From Mucilaginibacter sp. CSA2-8R (GTDB taxonomy: Bacteria; Bacteroidota; Bacteroidia; Sphingobacteriales; Sphingobacteriaceae): 64,000 nucleotides of DNA. Where the stretch lies: assembly GCF_038806765.1 (NCBI RefSeq), contig NZ_CP152389.1:3224001-3288000 (forward strand). The letters run 5' to 3'. Numbering within the stretch: the stretch's first letter is position 1; the number at the start of each line of letters is the position of its first letter. The notes beneath the pieces were generated by a model. It was not told the DNA's origin, ran no database searches, and was given only the letters and a program-made list of their open reading frames with translations. Below are positions 50,727-60,457 of this stretch, piece after piece. Both the position numbers and the translations under genes were made by a program.

Positions 50727-52535
50727 TCAATTCTTCCTATCAGCGGTTATGGCATCATAAATAGCATTAAGCACCATAGGCCGGATGTTTACTTTGGCAG
50801 GGCCATAGGTTTTGCCATCATCCGGGTAAACACGGTTGGTAAGGCAGATGTAAACCAGGTTGTAGGCCGGGTCAACCCATACATAAGTGCCGGTATAACC
50901 GCTGTGGCCAAAGGCCAGTTCAGAGCGTTTATCTGCGGCCGACGTTTTTTGAGCACGGTCGAACCCTAAACCACGCCATGAGGTTTTAGACTGCCGCGAG
51001 GTGAACAATTTTACGGTGGTGCTGTCAAAGTATTGCTTGCCGCCATAAGTACCATTATTAAGCAGCATCTGGTAGTAAATGGCCAAATCGTTAGCATTGG
51101 CAAATAAACCGGCATGGCCCTCTACCCCACCGGCCATGGCAGCGCCCGGGTCGTTCACATAGCCTTGTACCAGCATATTGCGCATCCAGTTATCGTTTTC
51201 GGTAGTAGGCACAATACGGTTGCGGTTAAAGCGGTTGCGCGGCAGGTAGCCGGTGGCCTGCATGCCCAAGGGTAGGTACAGGTTGTTCAGCACATATTCG
51301 TTTAGTTTTTGATGACTAATGGTTTCAAAAACTTCTTTCATCATATACATACTGATGTCGCTGTACACATATTTACCGCGGGTGTTACCGCTGGAGGCCA
51401 GCGTTACCGGCCACATCACCTCGTTAAAATAATTGGCCCGCAGGTAGTAATGGTCGGCTACCTTGGTAGGATAAGCGGCCGACGAATCGGTGCTCATGTC
51501 TGACGGCTTTAATTTTTCGTAAAACTTGATATAAGGTGTGAAACCGGCTTCGTGCAACAACGCTTCGCGGATGGTAACATCGCGCTTATCGGGTATAGTG
51601 CGCAGGCGCGCCACATACCGGCTAATGGGCGAATCCAACCCTAACAACCGCTGCTCGTACAGGTGCATGATGGACGGTGTAGTAGCCGTAACCTTGGTAA
51701 TGGATGCCATATCAAAAATATCGGTGAGTTGTGTTGCCTGGTTGCCGTTATAGGTATGTTTACCATAAGCTTTGCTAAAAATAACCTCCCCGTCTTTAGC
51801 CACCAGTATCACCACTGCCGGTGCCGAGTGCGTAGCAATACCTGCGGCTACAATAGAGTCCACCTTTTTAAACCGGTCGGTGTTTACGCCGGTAGCCTCG
51901 GGTAAAGTATAACCTAAGCGGGTTTTGGTTATAGTAGTACCGATGCCCTTGGTATAGCTCGTGCTAAAGTTATCAGTGAGCTTGCCAGACACCGTAGCGC
52001 CGCCAAAAACAGCCTGTGCTGCTAAAGAGGCACCTTCAGGCGTATCGCCCGGGTACCAAAGTACCGGCGACCTGATGCCATCCAGGTATTTTAAATTTTT
52101 GCCCGATCCCGACAGCACTACCACAACACGGGTAATGCGCTCCATGTCTTTTACAAAACTCACGAGCGGCTCACCAAACGTGGTGTTTTCTGATAAGGTA
52201 ATCATCACCAGGTTATAAAGCTTCAATTTGTCATGCAGGTTATTGAAAGCTGTGGCCGTACTTACCTTATCAGCATTAAATGCCGTTACTTTCCAGTATT
52301 TATTGGCCAGACTATCGAACATTGCCCGATTCGGAAAATCGATATGTACACTGGCAATGTTTAAATCGTTTAGCGTAATTAACGGCAACACTGCTTCTGC
52401 ATTGTTAAGCACTACCAGCGTTTTTTGTGCTTCTTTAATATTGTTTAACTGCTTTAGGTTAAGCGCATGGTTTTGCGCATGGGCGAAGCCGGTAAACAGG
52501 CAAAGTATTATCAGAAAAAATCTTTTCATTATCAT
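50727..52535 (-). CDS. Serine hydrolase with GH3 C-terminal-like domain (beta-lactamase family)
   Basis: A 602-residue exported protein (signal peptide MIMKRFFLIILCLFTGFAHAQ). Residues about 35-200 look like the C-terminal domain of GH3 enzymes (LVVLNNAEAVLPL, VLWYPGDTPEGASLAAQAVFGGATVSGKL). Residues about 215-600 are a class C beta-lactamase/PBP domain: Ser278-x-x-Lys281 in MASITKVT, YSD in KYVYSDISMY and HSGYTGTY as the KTG equivalent. In many Bacteroidota these two parts follow an N-terminal NagZ-type GH3 catalytic domain in one protein near 1000 residues; here that domain is absent. It closes the anmK-susC-susD operon. It likely hydrolyses a peptide bond in a muropeptide. Confidence 0.88.
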   Translation of the reverse strand: MIMKRFFLIILCLFTGFAHAQNHALNLKQLNNIKEAQKTLVVLNNAEAVLPLITLNDLNIASVHIDFPNRAMFDSLANKYWKVTAFNADKVSTATAFNNLHDKLKLYNLVMITLSENTTFGEPLVSFVKDMERITRVVVVLSGSGKNLKYLDGIRSPVLWYPGDTPEGASLAAQAVFGGATVSGKLTDNFSTSYTKGIGTTITKTRLGYTLPEATGVNTDRFKKVDSIVAAGIATHSAPAVVILVAKDGEVIFSKAYGKHTYNGNQATQLTDIFDMASITKVTATTPSIMHLYEQRLLGLDSPISRYVARLRTIPDKRDVTIREALLHEAGFTPYIKFYEKLKPSDMSTDSSAAYPTKVADHYYLRANYFNEVMWPVTLASSGNTRGKYVYSDISMYMMKEVFETISHQKLNEYVLNNLYLPLGMQATGYLPRNRFNRNRIVPTTENDNWMRNMLVQGYVNDPGAAMAGGVEGHAGLFANANDLAIYYQMLLNNGTYGGKQYFDSTTVKLFTSRQSKTSWRGLGFDRAQKTSAADKRSELAFGHSGYTGTYVWVDPAYNLVYICLTNRVYPDDGKTYGPAKVNIRPMVLNAIYDAITADRKN

Positions 52536-52584
52536 AAAATTAAAAGGAGAAGAGTATAAACCCTTCTCCTTTATCTCGTCTTTT

Positions 52585-53898
52585 TTATATCGCCGGATCT
52601 GAAGGAGTGTTTGGATTATTCAAACGTTCCTGATCGGGATAAGGGTAAAAGATGCGGTTGCGTTCGCTTAGGTCAGTTGGCGGTGCCGGGCGGTTAAAGC
52701 GGCGGGTATCTTCCCACTTTAAGCCACTCAGGTACAGCTCGGTGCAACGCTGTTTGTAAACCTCCAGCAATAAATCGGCGTTGGTTACCGGTCCGCTATA
52801 GGCTGGCAAGCCTGCATTTACGCCAAACAGATCGCCGGTGGTTTGGGTGCGCACAGCATTTATCTGTGCCAGCGCATCGGTCAACGAACCATTTAAACGC
52901 AGTATAGCCTCGGCTTTAATCAGCTTAATCTCGTCGGTCAGGTACACCGGGATGGCACTGGTTTGAGTAGCGGCAAAGCCGGTAAGGCCCACCGTAACCT
53001 CGCCGCCAATGGTGGTTTTAATACCGTTAAAATAAAAATTATAGCGCTGGTCGCCAGTATAATATAAGCTGGCAGGCAAACCAAAATTGTCGCGCGGTAC
53101 GTAAGATTTGGTTACGTTAAACAGCGTATACAGCGGGTTAGGGCTTTGCGTAGTGTAGGTAAACCTTGATGTTTTAGTAAGATCAACCAGGTTGGCGTTA
53201 TCCAGCGCTTTTTGATAGTTACCGGCCATTAAGTTGATACGGGCTTCCATGGCATATAAACTGTTCACCAGGTCAAAATCGGGCCCGGCAATGGCAGAAC
53301 CAAATGTAGCATTGGGCGCATTGGCCTTTACCGCAGCCACGCCTAAATCGAGCAGGCGGATGGCCTCGGCAAAAACCTGGGCCCGCGGGGTAAAGCTTAC
53401 CGGTGCAGCGGTGCTGGTGCTTAGGTTAGCCTGTTGAAAAGCCATCGCTAACTCGGCCAGTGCCATGGCTTTAAACAAGTAGGCTTGCCCCATGATGCCG
53501 CTTAACAGCGCCGGTTCTATCGAGCTGATTTGCGGGGCGTTGGCAATTACGTTTTCGCACATGGTCATTTCGCGCTGCATGGCCGACCAGTAATTGAGCA
53601 CACCTGCATTGGCCGTTGGCAGGGCCGTACCGCCGGCTTCCAGTTCTAACACAGTGGTAAAGGTGGCAAAGCCCTTCATTTCGCGGGTGGTAGCACTCGG
53701 AGCTAAAATTACGGCGCTCAGGCCGCTGGTAGAGTAGTATTGGCGCAAACCAATGCTCAGGGCAACAATACCGTCGCGGCTGTTAAGCACCTGCTCGCTG
53801 GCGGCCGCGTTGGGGTTAACCTGGTCCAGCTTACACGATGATGCCAGCGCCAGCATCACCACGGATAAAATCTTATATCTTGTTTTCATAAACGTCAT
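52585..53898 (-). CDS. RagB/SusD-family glycan-binding lipoprotein
   Basis: A 437-residue lipoprotein (lipobox ASSC near residue 22; start at 53898 or 53889). It has the SusD core: NSRDGIVALSIGLRQYY, an internal LFKAMALAELAMAF TPR-like helix, SLYAMEARINLMAGNYQKAL, and the C-terminal signature DALAQINAVRTQT, EVYKQRCTELYLSGLKWEDTRRF. It would sit on the cell surface as the lid of the SusC barrel encoded 10 bases upstream. By context it binds a peptidoglycan fragment rather than starch. Confidence 0.95.
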   Translation of the reverse strand: MTFMKTRYKILSVVMLALASSCKLDQVNPNAAASEQVLNSRDGIVALSIGLRQYYSTSGLSAVILAPSATTREMKGFATFTTVLELEAGGTALPTANAGVLNYWSAMQREMTMCENVIANAPQISSIEPALLSGIMGQAYLFKAMALAELAMAFQQANLSTSTAAPVSFTPRAQVFAEAIRLLDLGVAAVKANAPNATFGSAIAGPDFDLVNSLYAMEARINLMAGNYQKALDNANLVDLTKTSRFTYTTQSPNPLYTLFNVTKSYVPRDNFGLPASLYYTGDQRYNFYFNGIKTTIGGEVTVGLTGFAATQTSAIPVYLTDEIKLIKAEAILRLNGSLTDALAQINAVRTQTTGDLFGVNAGLPAYSGPVTNADLLLEVYKQRCTELYLSGLKWEDTRRFNRPAPPTDLSERNRIFYPYPDQERLNNPNTPSDPAI

Positions 53899-53908
53899 TT
53901 AAATGGAT

Positions 53909-56900
53909 TTAAAAAGTGTAGTTAAGGCCCAGGGCAATAGTTCTGGGGATGGGTACCTCCACAAAGTCGAAACCACGCACGGCACCGCTTTGGCCCGCTG
54001 CATTGGTTTCAGGATCCCAGCCGCTGTACTTATCAATCGAAAGTAAGTTACGCCCGGCCAGGGTTACGCGCAAAGGTTTGTCCTTTAAAAACTTTAAATG
54101 CAAGGTATATGAGGCCGACACCTCGCGCAGCTTAAGGTAAGAGCCATCCTCAATCCAGTTTTCCATAATGCTGAACAGCGCTGCCGATGTACCTTTAGGC
54201 ACCTCGCCTTTCAATTCCGGAATGTACCCGGCTAAACCGCCGTACAAATCGCGGTCGCCCACACGTTTGGTGAAGTTAAACACCTCACCGCCGTATGAGG
54301 CATCCCACTGCATCCGGAACGAAAGGTTTTTACCTACGTTAAACTCATTGATGAATGAGCCTGTCCACTGCGGATTAGGATCGCCGATTACGCGGTTTAC
54401 AATAGTACCCGATGGCTGACCTGCAGCGTTGCGGCCTGTCATTTCGCGTTGCGGAAAACCGGTTGGCGTTAACAGCAATGAGCCATCAGCGTTGCGGGCA
54501 AATGCTGTGGCATAAAACACACCTAACGGATAGCCCTCAACAGCGGCCACCTGGCCAAAACCACCCGGGAAGGTGAGCAAACCACCCGGAATGTTGAACA
54601 CTTTATTTTTGTTTTTATTAAAGATGACGGTGGTGCTCCACTTAAAGTTTTCGTGCTGTACCGGGATGCCGCGTACCAGTAACTCGATACCTTTATTGGT
54701 CATGTTACCGATATTCTGGAACTGGGTACTGTAACCGGTAGACGGGCGCAGGTTAACCCCCAACAGCAGGTCTTTTACCGATTTGTTGTAGTAAGAAAAC
54801 TCGAAACCTAAACGGTCGTTCAGGAAACTGGCATCCATACCAATTTCTTTTTCGGTTTGCCGTTCGGGCTTCACGGTAGCGTTACCCAGTAAAGAAGACG
54901 GCGATACGCCCGGTAAGCCTGACAACGATACCGGATTATAGTTGGTAAAGCGGTCGTAAGCGCCGATGGCGGTTAAGTTACCCGACTGCCCGTAAGAGGC
55001 ACGTACCTTTAAAGTTGGAATGACTGAGCCGAGAGATGAATTTTTCCAGAATTTTTCTTCCGACAAAATATAAGTACCGCTCAGTTTAGGATAATACTGC
55101 CAGCGGTTTTCTTTACCGAAGGATGAGGCAACGTCGTTACGCAAAGCGCCGGTTACATACAATTTGTTGGCATAGCCAATGGTTTCCTGTGCGTAAAAAC
55201 CTAAAATATTTAAAGTAGAGCGGTTATCGGTTACGGCTAAACCTGCACCGCCCGAGGCTACTTGGCTAACCGGGCTTAGCTGCGTGCCTGTAATACCCGA
55301 TAAGCTTACACGCTCGGTTTGGGCCGTGGCACCGGCAGCAGTGGTAAAATCAAAGTCGCCCAGTTTGGCTTTGTAGCTTATGTTTAAATCATTGTTCATC
55401 AGCAGGGCAATGCGGTCGGCGCGGCGGGCGTAGCCGGTGCTGTATGATGGCGAAGTGTTGCCTACCGGAATAAAGCCGGTAGCCAGTTGGGTAGAGTTAT
55501 CATAACCTAAGGTGTAATTAATAGTCAGGTTTTTAACTGGGGTCATGTTCACCTGTAAATCACCAATCAGGCGGCTGGTTTTCTGGTTAAAATCAAAGCG
55601 GTTAATAGCTTCGAGCGGGTTGGTACGCAGCAAACCGGCCGGCGACAACGACGAGTAGATGCCCGTAGTTGGATTTGGAGCAGGGTTTACATAGTTGTTG
55701 GCAAAAATAAACCCGGTAAGCGCACCGTAGGCCTCGTTAATACCGCCGTTAGGTATCTCTTTGCTGCCGCTGAGCGAATAGTTTAAACCTAACGATACTT
55801 TGAGCCAGTTGTTAAAACGCTGGTCTACCCGCACACGGGCCGTAGCACGCTGAAAGTTGGTGTTATCAATAATACCCTGGTTGCCCAAATAGCTGCCGCT
55901 CATGTAATAAGTAGTATTATCAGACCCGCCCGAAACCGATACGTTGCTCTCGTTACCCCAGGCATCTCTAAAAATTTCTTTTTGTAAATCGTAACGGTCT
56001 ACCGGTACCTGGGTAAGGTCGGTTGCGGTGGTATTGGTAAAGCGGAAAGGATAATCGTTATACGCCAGTTTTTTACGCAGGGTGTTAGATCTGAACTGGG
56101 TAGAAACCGCCACTACCGGCTTGCCCGATTTACCGCGTTTGGTAAAAATCTGCACCACACCGTTGCTGGCTCTCGAGCCGTAAATAGCAGCACCGGCCGC
56201 TCCTTTAATAATCTCGATGCGGTCAATATCAGCAGGGTTAATGTCTACCAAACGGTTTTGCGAGTAACCGCCCAAATCAACCAGTTCGGTCGAGCTGTTG
56301 TTGACGATGACACCATCCACAATGTACAAGGGGTCGCTCGAACCGGCAATGGTGCTGTTACCGCGCAAACGAACGCTGATACCACCGGCCGGGTTGCCCG
56401 AGTTTTGCGAAATCTGCGCACCGGCCACCTTACCGGCCAGGGCCTGGTCGATAGAGGTAGCTACGCTGTTTTCTAAATCCCTGGATGATACGGTAGAAAT
56501 GGCGTTGCCCAATTGCTTTTTGCTGGTGGCCGCACCGGTACCGGTTACTACTACCTCGTTCAGGTTCAGGGCATCTTCAGACATATCTACATCTACCGTA
56601 ACCGGGCTTTGGTTTAACGTAACCGCACGGTTTACGGTACGGTAGCCGGTATAAGTAATAGCCAAGGTGTAATTACCGTTGGGTACCGTGGCGTTTAAGG
56701 TGTAGTTACCATTAATATCGGTAGCTGTACCAACGTTGGTACCCGCCAGTCGGATAACTGCACCAATAACCGGCTCCTTGTTACGGGCATCCCTGATGAC
56801 CCCTTTAACAGTTTGCCGGTTTTGCGCCAGGGCAAACTGTGCCGTACACAGCATCAGGAGCAGTGCAGGGAGTACTCTTGCTGTCTTTAAACACTGTAAA

Positions 56901-56911
56901 AGTTGTTTCAT
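53909..56911 (-). CDS. SusC/RagA TonB-linked outer-membrane transporter
   Basis: A 1000-residue transporter. It has a signal peptide, a carboxypeptidase-regulatory-like domain (about residues 32-110), then the plug with LNEVVVTGTGAATSKKQLGNAI, SIDQALAGKVAGAQI, GGISVRLRGNSTIAGSSDPLYIVDG and IEIIKGAAGAAIYGSRASNG. The large barrel ends in IPRTIALGLNYTF, with the expected terminal Phe. No STN domain is present, so no sigma/FecR signalling is expected. It pairs with SusD next to it. The operon partner anmK suggests anhydro-muropeptide or MurNAc-type import. Confidence 0.96.
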   Translation of the reverse strand: MKQLLQCLKTARVLPALLLMLCTAQFALAQNRQTVKGVIRDARNKEPVIGAVIRLAGTNVGTATDINGNYTLNATVPNGNYTLAITYTGYRTVNRAVTLNQSPVTVDVDMSEDALNLNEVVVTGTGAATSKKQLGNAISTVSSRDLENSVATSIDQALAGKVAGAQISQNSGNPAGGISVRLRGNSTIAGSSDPLYIVDGVIVNNSSTELVDLGGYSQNRLVDINPADIDRIEIIKGAAGAAIYGSRASNGVVQIFTKRGKSGKPVVAVSTQFRSNTLRKKLAYNDYPFRFTNTTATDLTQVPVDRYDLQKEIFRDAWGNESNVSVSGGSDNTTYYMSGSYLGNQGIIDNTNFQRATARVRVDQRFNNWLKVSLGLNYSLSGSKEIPNGGINEAYGALTGFIFANNYVNPAPNPTTGIYSSLSPAGLLRTNPLEAINRFDFNQKTSRLIGDLQVNMTPVKNLTINYTLGYDNSTQLATGFIPVGNTSPSYSTGYARRADRIALLMNNDLNISYKAKLGDFDFTTAAGATAQTERVSLSGITGTQLSPVSQVASGGAGLAVTDNRSTLNILGFYAQETIGYANKLYVTGALRNDVASSFGKENRWQYYPKLSGTYILSEEKFWKNSSLGSVIPTLKVRASYGQSGNLTAIGAYDRFTNYNPVSLSGLPGVSPSSLLGNATVKPERQTEKEIGMDASFLNDRLGFEFSYYNKSVKDLLLGVNLRPSTGYSTQFQNIGNMTNKGIELLVRGIPVQHENFKWSTTVIFNKNKNKVFNIPGGLLTFPGGFGQVAAVEGYPLGVFYATAFARNADGSLLLTPTGFPQREMTGRNAAGQPSGTIVNRVIGDPNPQWTGSFINEFNVGKNLSFRMQWDASYGGEVFNFTKRVGDRDLYGGLAGYIPELKGEVPKGTSAALFSIMENWIEDGSYLKLREVSASYTLHLKFLKDKPLRVTLAGRNLLSIDKYSGWDPETNAAGQSGAVRGFDFVEVPIPRTIALGLNYTF

Positions 56912-56941
56912 ATATGATTAATTAAGTAAATAATGTATGTT

Positions 56942-58135
56942 TTAAAGCGGGAAGCTTACCTTACCCATAGAAACCCTCGGGATGCCTGCCGCAGCGCTTA
57001 AACTATCCGGACTACCTGCAACCGCCTCATTAGCTAACAGGGCAAATAAAACGGCCTCTTTAGCATCCGGGTTAACACCGAAAACATTGGTGGAGCGGAT
57101 GGTTTTGCCAAAGTGTTTTTGCAGGTGGCTTAACAGCAAGGGGTTGTACATACCGCCGCCGCTTACGTAAATTTCAAAATTGCTGCCGCTGCCTACCGTT
57201 GCCTCAATGGCTTTGATAATACCCCTGGCCGAAAAGGCGGCCAGCGTAGCCAGTACATCATGATGGGATAAACCGGTTTGCGCTGTATTACTTAGCGCCC
57301 GGTTGAGGTACGCCAGGTTAAACAATTCGGGGCCGGTAGTTTTTGGAAAAGGTGCTTCGAAGAAGTCGTTTTTCAGCAATTCTTTTAGTAAAACTTCATT
57401 AACCTGCCCCTGCGAGGCCAAGGCCGAGTCTTTGTCGTAGTACCGACCGGGATAATGCAGCTGCACATACTGATCCATCAGCGTATTGCCCGGCCCTACA
57501 TCGGTTGAGAAAAATCCGGCCGGCTGCCCGGCTGGCAGATAGGTAAAGTTGGCTATACCGCCAATATTTAGCAGTACACGACTTTCGTGCGGGTCGGAAA
57601 AAATCAAATAATCACCGTATACGGCCAGTGGGGCGCCTTCTCCACCCCCGGCAATGTGTTTTTGACGGAAATCGCTCAGGGTAATGATGCCGGTTTTTAC
57701 GCTCAGGTGGTCGGCATCACCAATTTGCAGGGTGGCGTTGTCATAATGATCATCAGGGTGCAGGTGCTTGGGCGCATGAAATATGGTTTGCCCATGGCTG
57801 GCAATCAGGTCCACGTCATCAGCTGTTAGTCCCCAGTCGGCTAAGCATTCGTTTATCAGTTCGGCGTAATAGGTACCAATGTAGGCGTTAAGCACCGTTA
57901 CTTTTTCAAGGTCGGCCTGGCGGCTGACAAAAACAGATTTTATTTCTTCTTTAAACTGCGGAGTGTATTCTTTAGTGATGAAATTTTGGATACTGACAGG
58001 TGCCCCCGGGCCACTGCCGGTAAACTGGCACAAGGCAATATCCAGCCCGTCGAACGACGTGCCTGACATTAAGCCAATGATAGTACGAACGGGTTTAGCC
58101 GCAATAGTATATAACTTTTGGATGTTTACATTCAT
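56942..58135 (-). CDS. anmK: Anhydro-N-acetylmuramic acid kinase
   Basis: A 397-residue kinase from the ATG at 58135; the frame stays open to 58204. It has the ASKHA phosphate loop IIGLMSGTSFDGLDIALC, then VDLIASHGQTIFHAPKH, LLNIGGIANFTYLP, STDVGPGNTLMDQYV and FEIYVSGGGMYNP. The enzyme phosphorylates and opens 1,6-anhydro-MurNAc to MurNAc-6-P in peptidoglycan recycling. It leads an operon with SusC, SusD and the beta-lactamase-type hydrolase (30, 10 and 49 bases between genes), giving the whole locus a cell-wall recycling theme. Confidence 0.95.
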   Translation of the reverse strand: MNVNIQKLYTIAAKPVRTIIGLMSGTSFDGLDIALCQFTGSGPGAPVSIQNFITKEYTPQFKEEIKSVFVSRQADLEKVTVLNAYIGTYYAELINECLADWGLTADDVDLIASHGQTIFHAPKHLHPDDHYDNATLQIGDADHLSVKTGIITLSDFRQKHIAGGGEGAPLAVYGDYLIFSDPHESRVLLNIGGIANFTYLPAGQPAGFFSTDVGPGNTLMDQYVQLHYPGRYYDKDSALASQGQVNEVLLKELLKNDFFEAPFPKTTGPELFNLAYLNRALSNTAQTGLSHHDVLATLAAFSARGIIKAIEATVGSGSNFEIYVSGGGMYNPLLLSHLQKHFGKTIRSTNVFGVNPDAKEAVLFALLANEAVAGSPDSLSAAAGIPRVSMGKVSFPL

Positions 58136-58434
58136 AAAAATTAACAGGGAAAGCAGAGAACGGATGATGCCATACCTTACCGGCAGACCAACCGGTCTAT
58201 TCATCGGTTAAATTAGCTTTACATTAACTTAAATGCAAATTACTTTCAATTTTTTATTGAAGTTTGGAGAGCTTATATGCAGCCAATATAATTGGTATGT
58301 ACTTCTTTAGATAGTGCGCCACTAACTAAACCTACTGCCCTATTTTAAGTCTAATAAAACGTAGTTGCCAAACAAATTGCAGACTACGCTACTTCTAATA
58401 TTATTTACCTGGTAACTTCTTGAAACACATAACC

Positions 58435-59004
58435 ATGAAATTATTAAAACATATTTTGCTTACGGCTTGCCTTATTGCGGCTGGCACCATTTTAACCTAC
58501 GCTCAGGATACCACCAAACGCGAGACCCGTGCCGAACGCAAGGCTATGAAAGAGGCCGACGTGAAGAAGCTATTGGAAAGCCGCCGGTTTGTTTTCCAGG
58601 CGCAGTATGCCAACCCACTGGGTGGCGGCGTAACTACGCTGAACGGGCGCTTGTTCAATATATCGCCAAACGGCACCGGGCATATTTATTTAAACTATAA
58701 TTACGATTTAAAAATCCGCCCCGACTCGGTAATTGCCTACCTGCCCTACTACGGCCGCGCCCAGTTTGACGCCGGTTATAACGCTAACTCTACCGACAAT
58801 GGCGTAATGTTTAAGTCGACCAAGTTTGATTACACCAGTAAGGTAAACAAAAAGGGTATTACTACAATTGTGATCAACCCGCAGGATGCTAAGTATAACC
58901 GCAAGTTAACACTTTCGGTATCACCCGAAGGCTATGCCAACTTGAGCGTGATTATTACCAACCGGTCGGCGATTACGTATGATGGGTATATATCGGAAAA
59001 GTAA
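58435..59004 (+). CDS. DUF4251 protein, exported
   Basis: A 189-residue protein from the ATG at 58435, with the signal peptide MKLLKHILLTACLIAAGTILTYAQ. A Lys/Glu-rich region (RETRAERKAMKEADVKKLL) is followed by the DUF4251 fold: RRFVFQAQYANPLGGGV, YLNYNYDLKIRPDSVIAYLPYYGRAQ and GVMFKSTKFDY. DUF4251 proteins are common in Bacteroidota and uncharacterised. It is divergent from anmK. A TTG at 58420 would add five residues and is unlikely. Confidence 0.9.
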   Translation: MKLLKHILLTACLIAAGTILTYAQDTTKRETRAERKAMKEADVKKLLESRRFVFQAQYANPLGGGVTTLNGRLFNISPNGTGHIYLNYNYDLKIRPDSVIAYLPYYGRAQFDAGYNANSTDNGVMFKSTKFDYTSKVNKKGITTIVINPQDAKYNRKLTLSVSPEGYANLSVIITNRSAITYDGYISEK

Positions 59005-59212
59005 TTGTTTTTGTTGTTGATATGATGGCCAGTGAGTTATGCTTAGCGGCCATTTTTGTATTTATTAAGAGTGATTAGATATTAGTAGCTACGGTGCAAC
59101 CTGCGCCATATAATGTCCTTTTTAAATATCTTACTCTTATTATTTATGATATGAATTTATCAGCTCATTATTAATATATTTACCTTCAACAATCTTATCA
59201 TCAGCCGAAACC

Positions 59213-59646
59213 ATGAAACTTAGAAACTTCCATTACTATCAAAACCCGTAGCAAATCAACCTGAATGTTTACAAAGATTTTCGCCAGGAGTTCTCTGTTA
59301 ATCAGCAGCAAGTGTATCAGTCTTTCCCAAAGGGTAACACTAATAGAAACTTGTTCACATAACGCTGAGCGATTTTGAGAATAGCAAAGCTCTAATCAAC
59401 ACATTTTTGAAAAGCTATAGCTTAATGAAGAATAAGGAGGCCAGTAAAATTGCTTTTCTCTCGAGCGAATGCATCTTTGCGGTACTTCACCGGAATGAGC
59501 ACATTCTTAAGGACAAGATTGAGTATATCAAAATCAACACTGCAATTAACTGCTCATTTAATAACGTCACAGACAGCACCATAATTAAAAAAGCTAAATT
59601 TAATAACGATTGGACATACGAGATCGCTGAGCGGGAAATTGAATGA
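59213..59646 (+). pseudogene. Broken AT-rich hypothetical gene
   Basis: The ATG at 59213 reads MKLRNFHYYQNP, then TAG at 59249-59251. The same frame continues QINLNVYKDFRQEFSVNQQQ to a TAA at 59360. In the -1 frame the sense continues ITLSDFENSKALINTFLKS up to the TGA at 59644-59646, with a coherent protein pattern. One nonsense codon and one frameshift (near 59350-59360) therefore split a gene of about 144 codons. Family unknown. It is AT-rich compared with its neighbours, in an otherwise empty 740-base stretch (59005-59747). Confidence 0.6.
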
Positions 59647-59747
59647 GATGATGATCAAAACACTGGTTTAGATCAAAATCATCATCTTGACTCATGTTCT
59701 GCCGCTAGTATAAGACCTAACTACAGTTACTTTTTACGCTTATTCTT

Positions 59748-60272
59748 TTGAGAAACTTAATATACTCTATAACTATTGCGCTTTTTATTAGCTCACAATT
59801 TGGATGCAATAACTTTGAAAAGAAGTTTTATAGGGCTATTGAAGATGGTGAAAACCGGGCAATCAAAACTCGAAATCCTACTACTTTTGATTTAACATCA
59901 GTAACCGATTTTCAATGGGACAGTGTTCTTTTAATTAAAGGTAACGAAAGCGTTCCAATTTTTTCCGAAGACATAGAGACTTCCTTACATCGAAAAACGA
60001 CTGATTTACCGGTTTTAAGAGACCGTTTCTACTTTTTACAACATAATAAATCGTTAATTGTCAAAGAAATAAAGAGCAGTTTTAATTCAAATTATCCAGA
60101 CTATGATCTTGAATCGTGCATGATCGATTCTACTCATTACCGTGAATGGTTATCAAGGCGAGAATGCAAATTCAAATTGATGACAAACAGTTTTACAAAG
60201 GGTCGCGGAACTATATTTCTATTCCCGCCTTGCAAAACGTTTATTATTCCGGATAGCCTTTTTGTTAATTAA
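59748..60272 (+). CDS. Hypothetical lipoprotein, AT-rich gene
   Basis: A 174-residue protein with the lipobox-like SQFGC (residues 16-20). The start is a TTG at 59748; no ATG gives the leader. The mature part has no motif I know; several Cys (ESCMID, RRECKF, PPCKTF) could form disulfides. The codon use is AT-rich and unlike the flanking genes, which fits recent transfer together with the broken gene to its left. Function unknown. Confidence 0.6.
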   Translation: MRNLIYSITIALFISSQFGCNNFEKKFYRAIEDGENRAIKTRNPTTFDLTSVTDFQWDSVLLIKGNESVPIFSEDIETSLHRKTTDLPVLRDRFYFLQHNKSLIVKEIKSSFNSNYPDYDLESCMIDSTHYREWLSRRECKFKLMTNSFTKGRGTIFLFPPCKTFIIPDSLFVN

Positions 60273-60457
60273 GCAACGTCTTTTCCAAGTAAAATCACTG
60301 AAAATAATTGCCTTTACCATTCGAGTGATAAAATTTACATAGCAAGTATAAACTGGCTGATGATCAATGAAATCCAACAAATTCCAGCTACACTTGCGCT
60401 GCAATAGTATAAACTATCTGTATCAGCAAAACTATTCGCCTATATAGCGCTCCCCGA

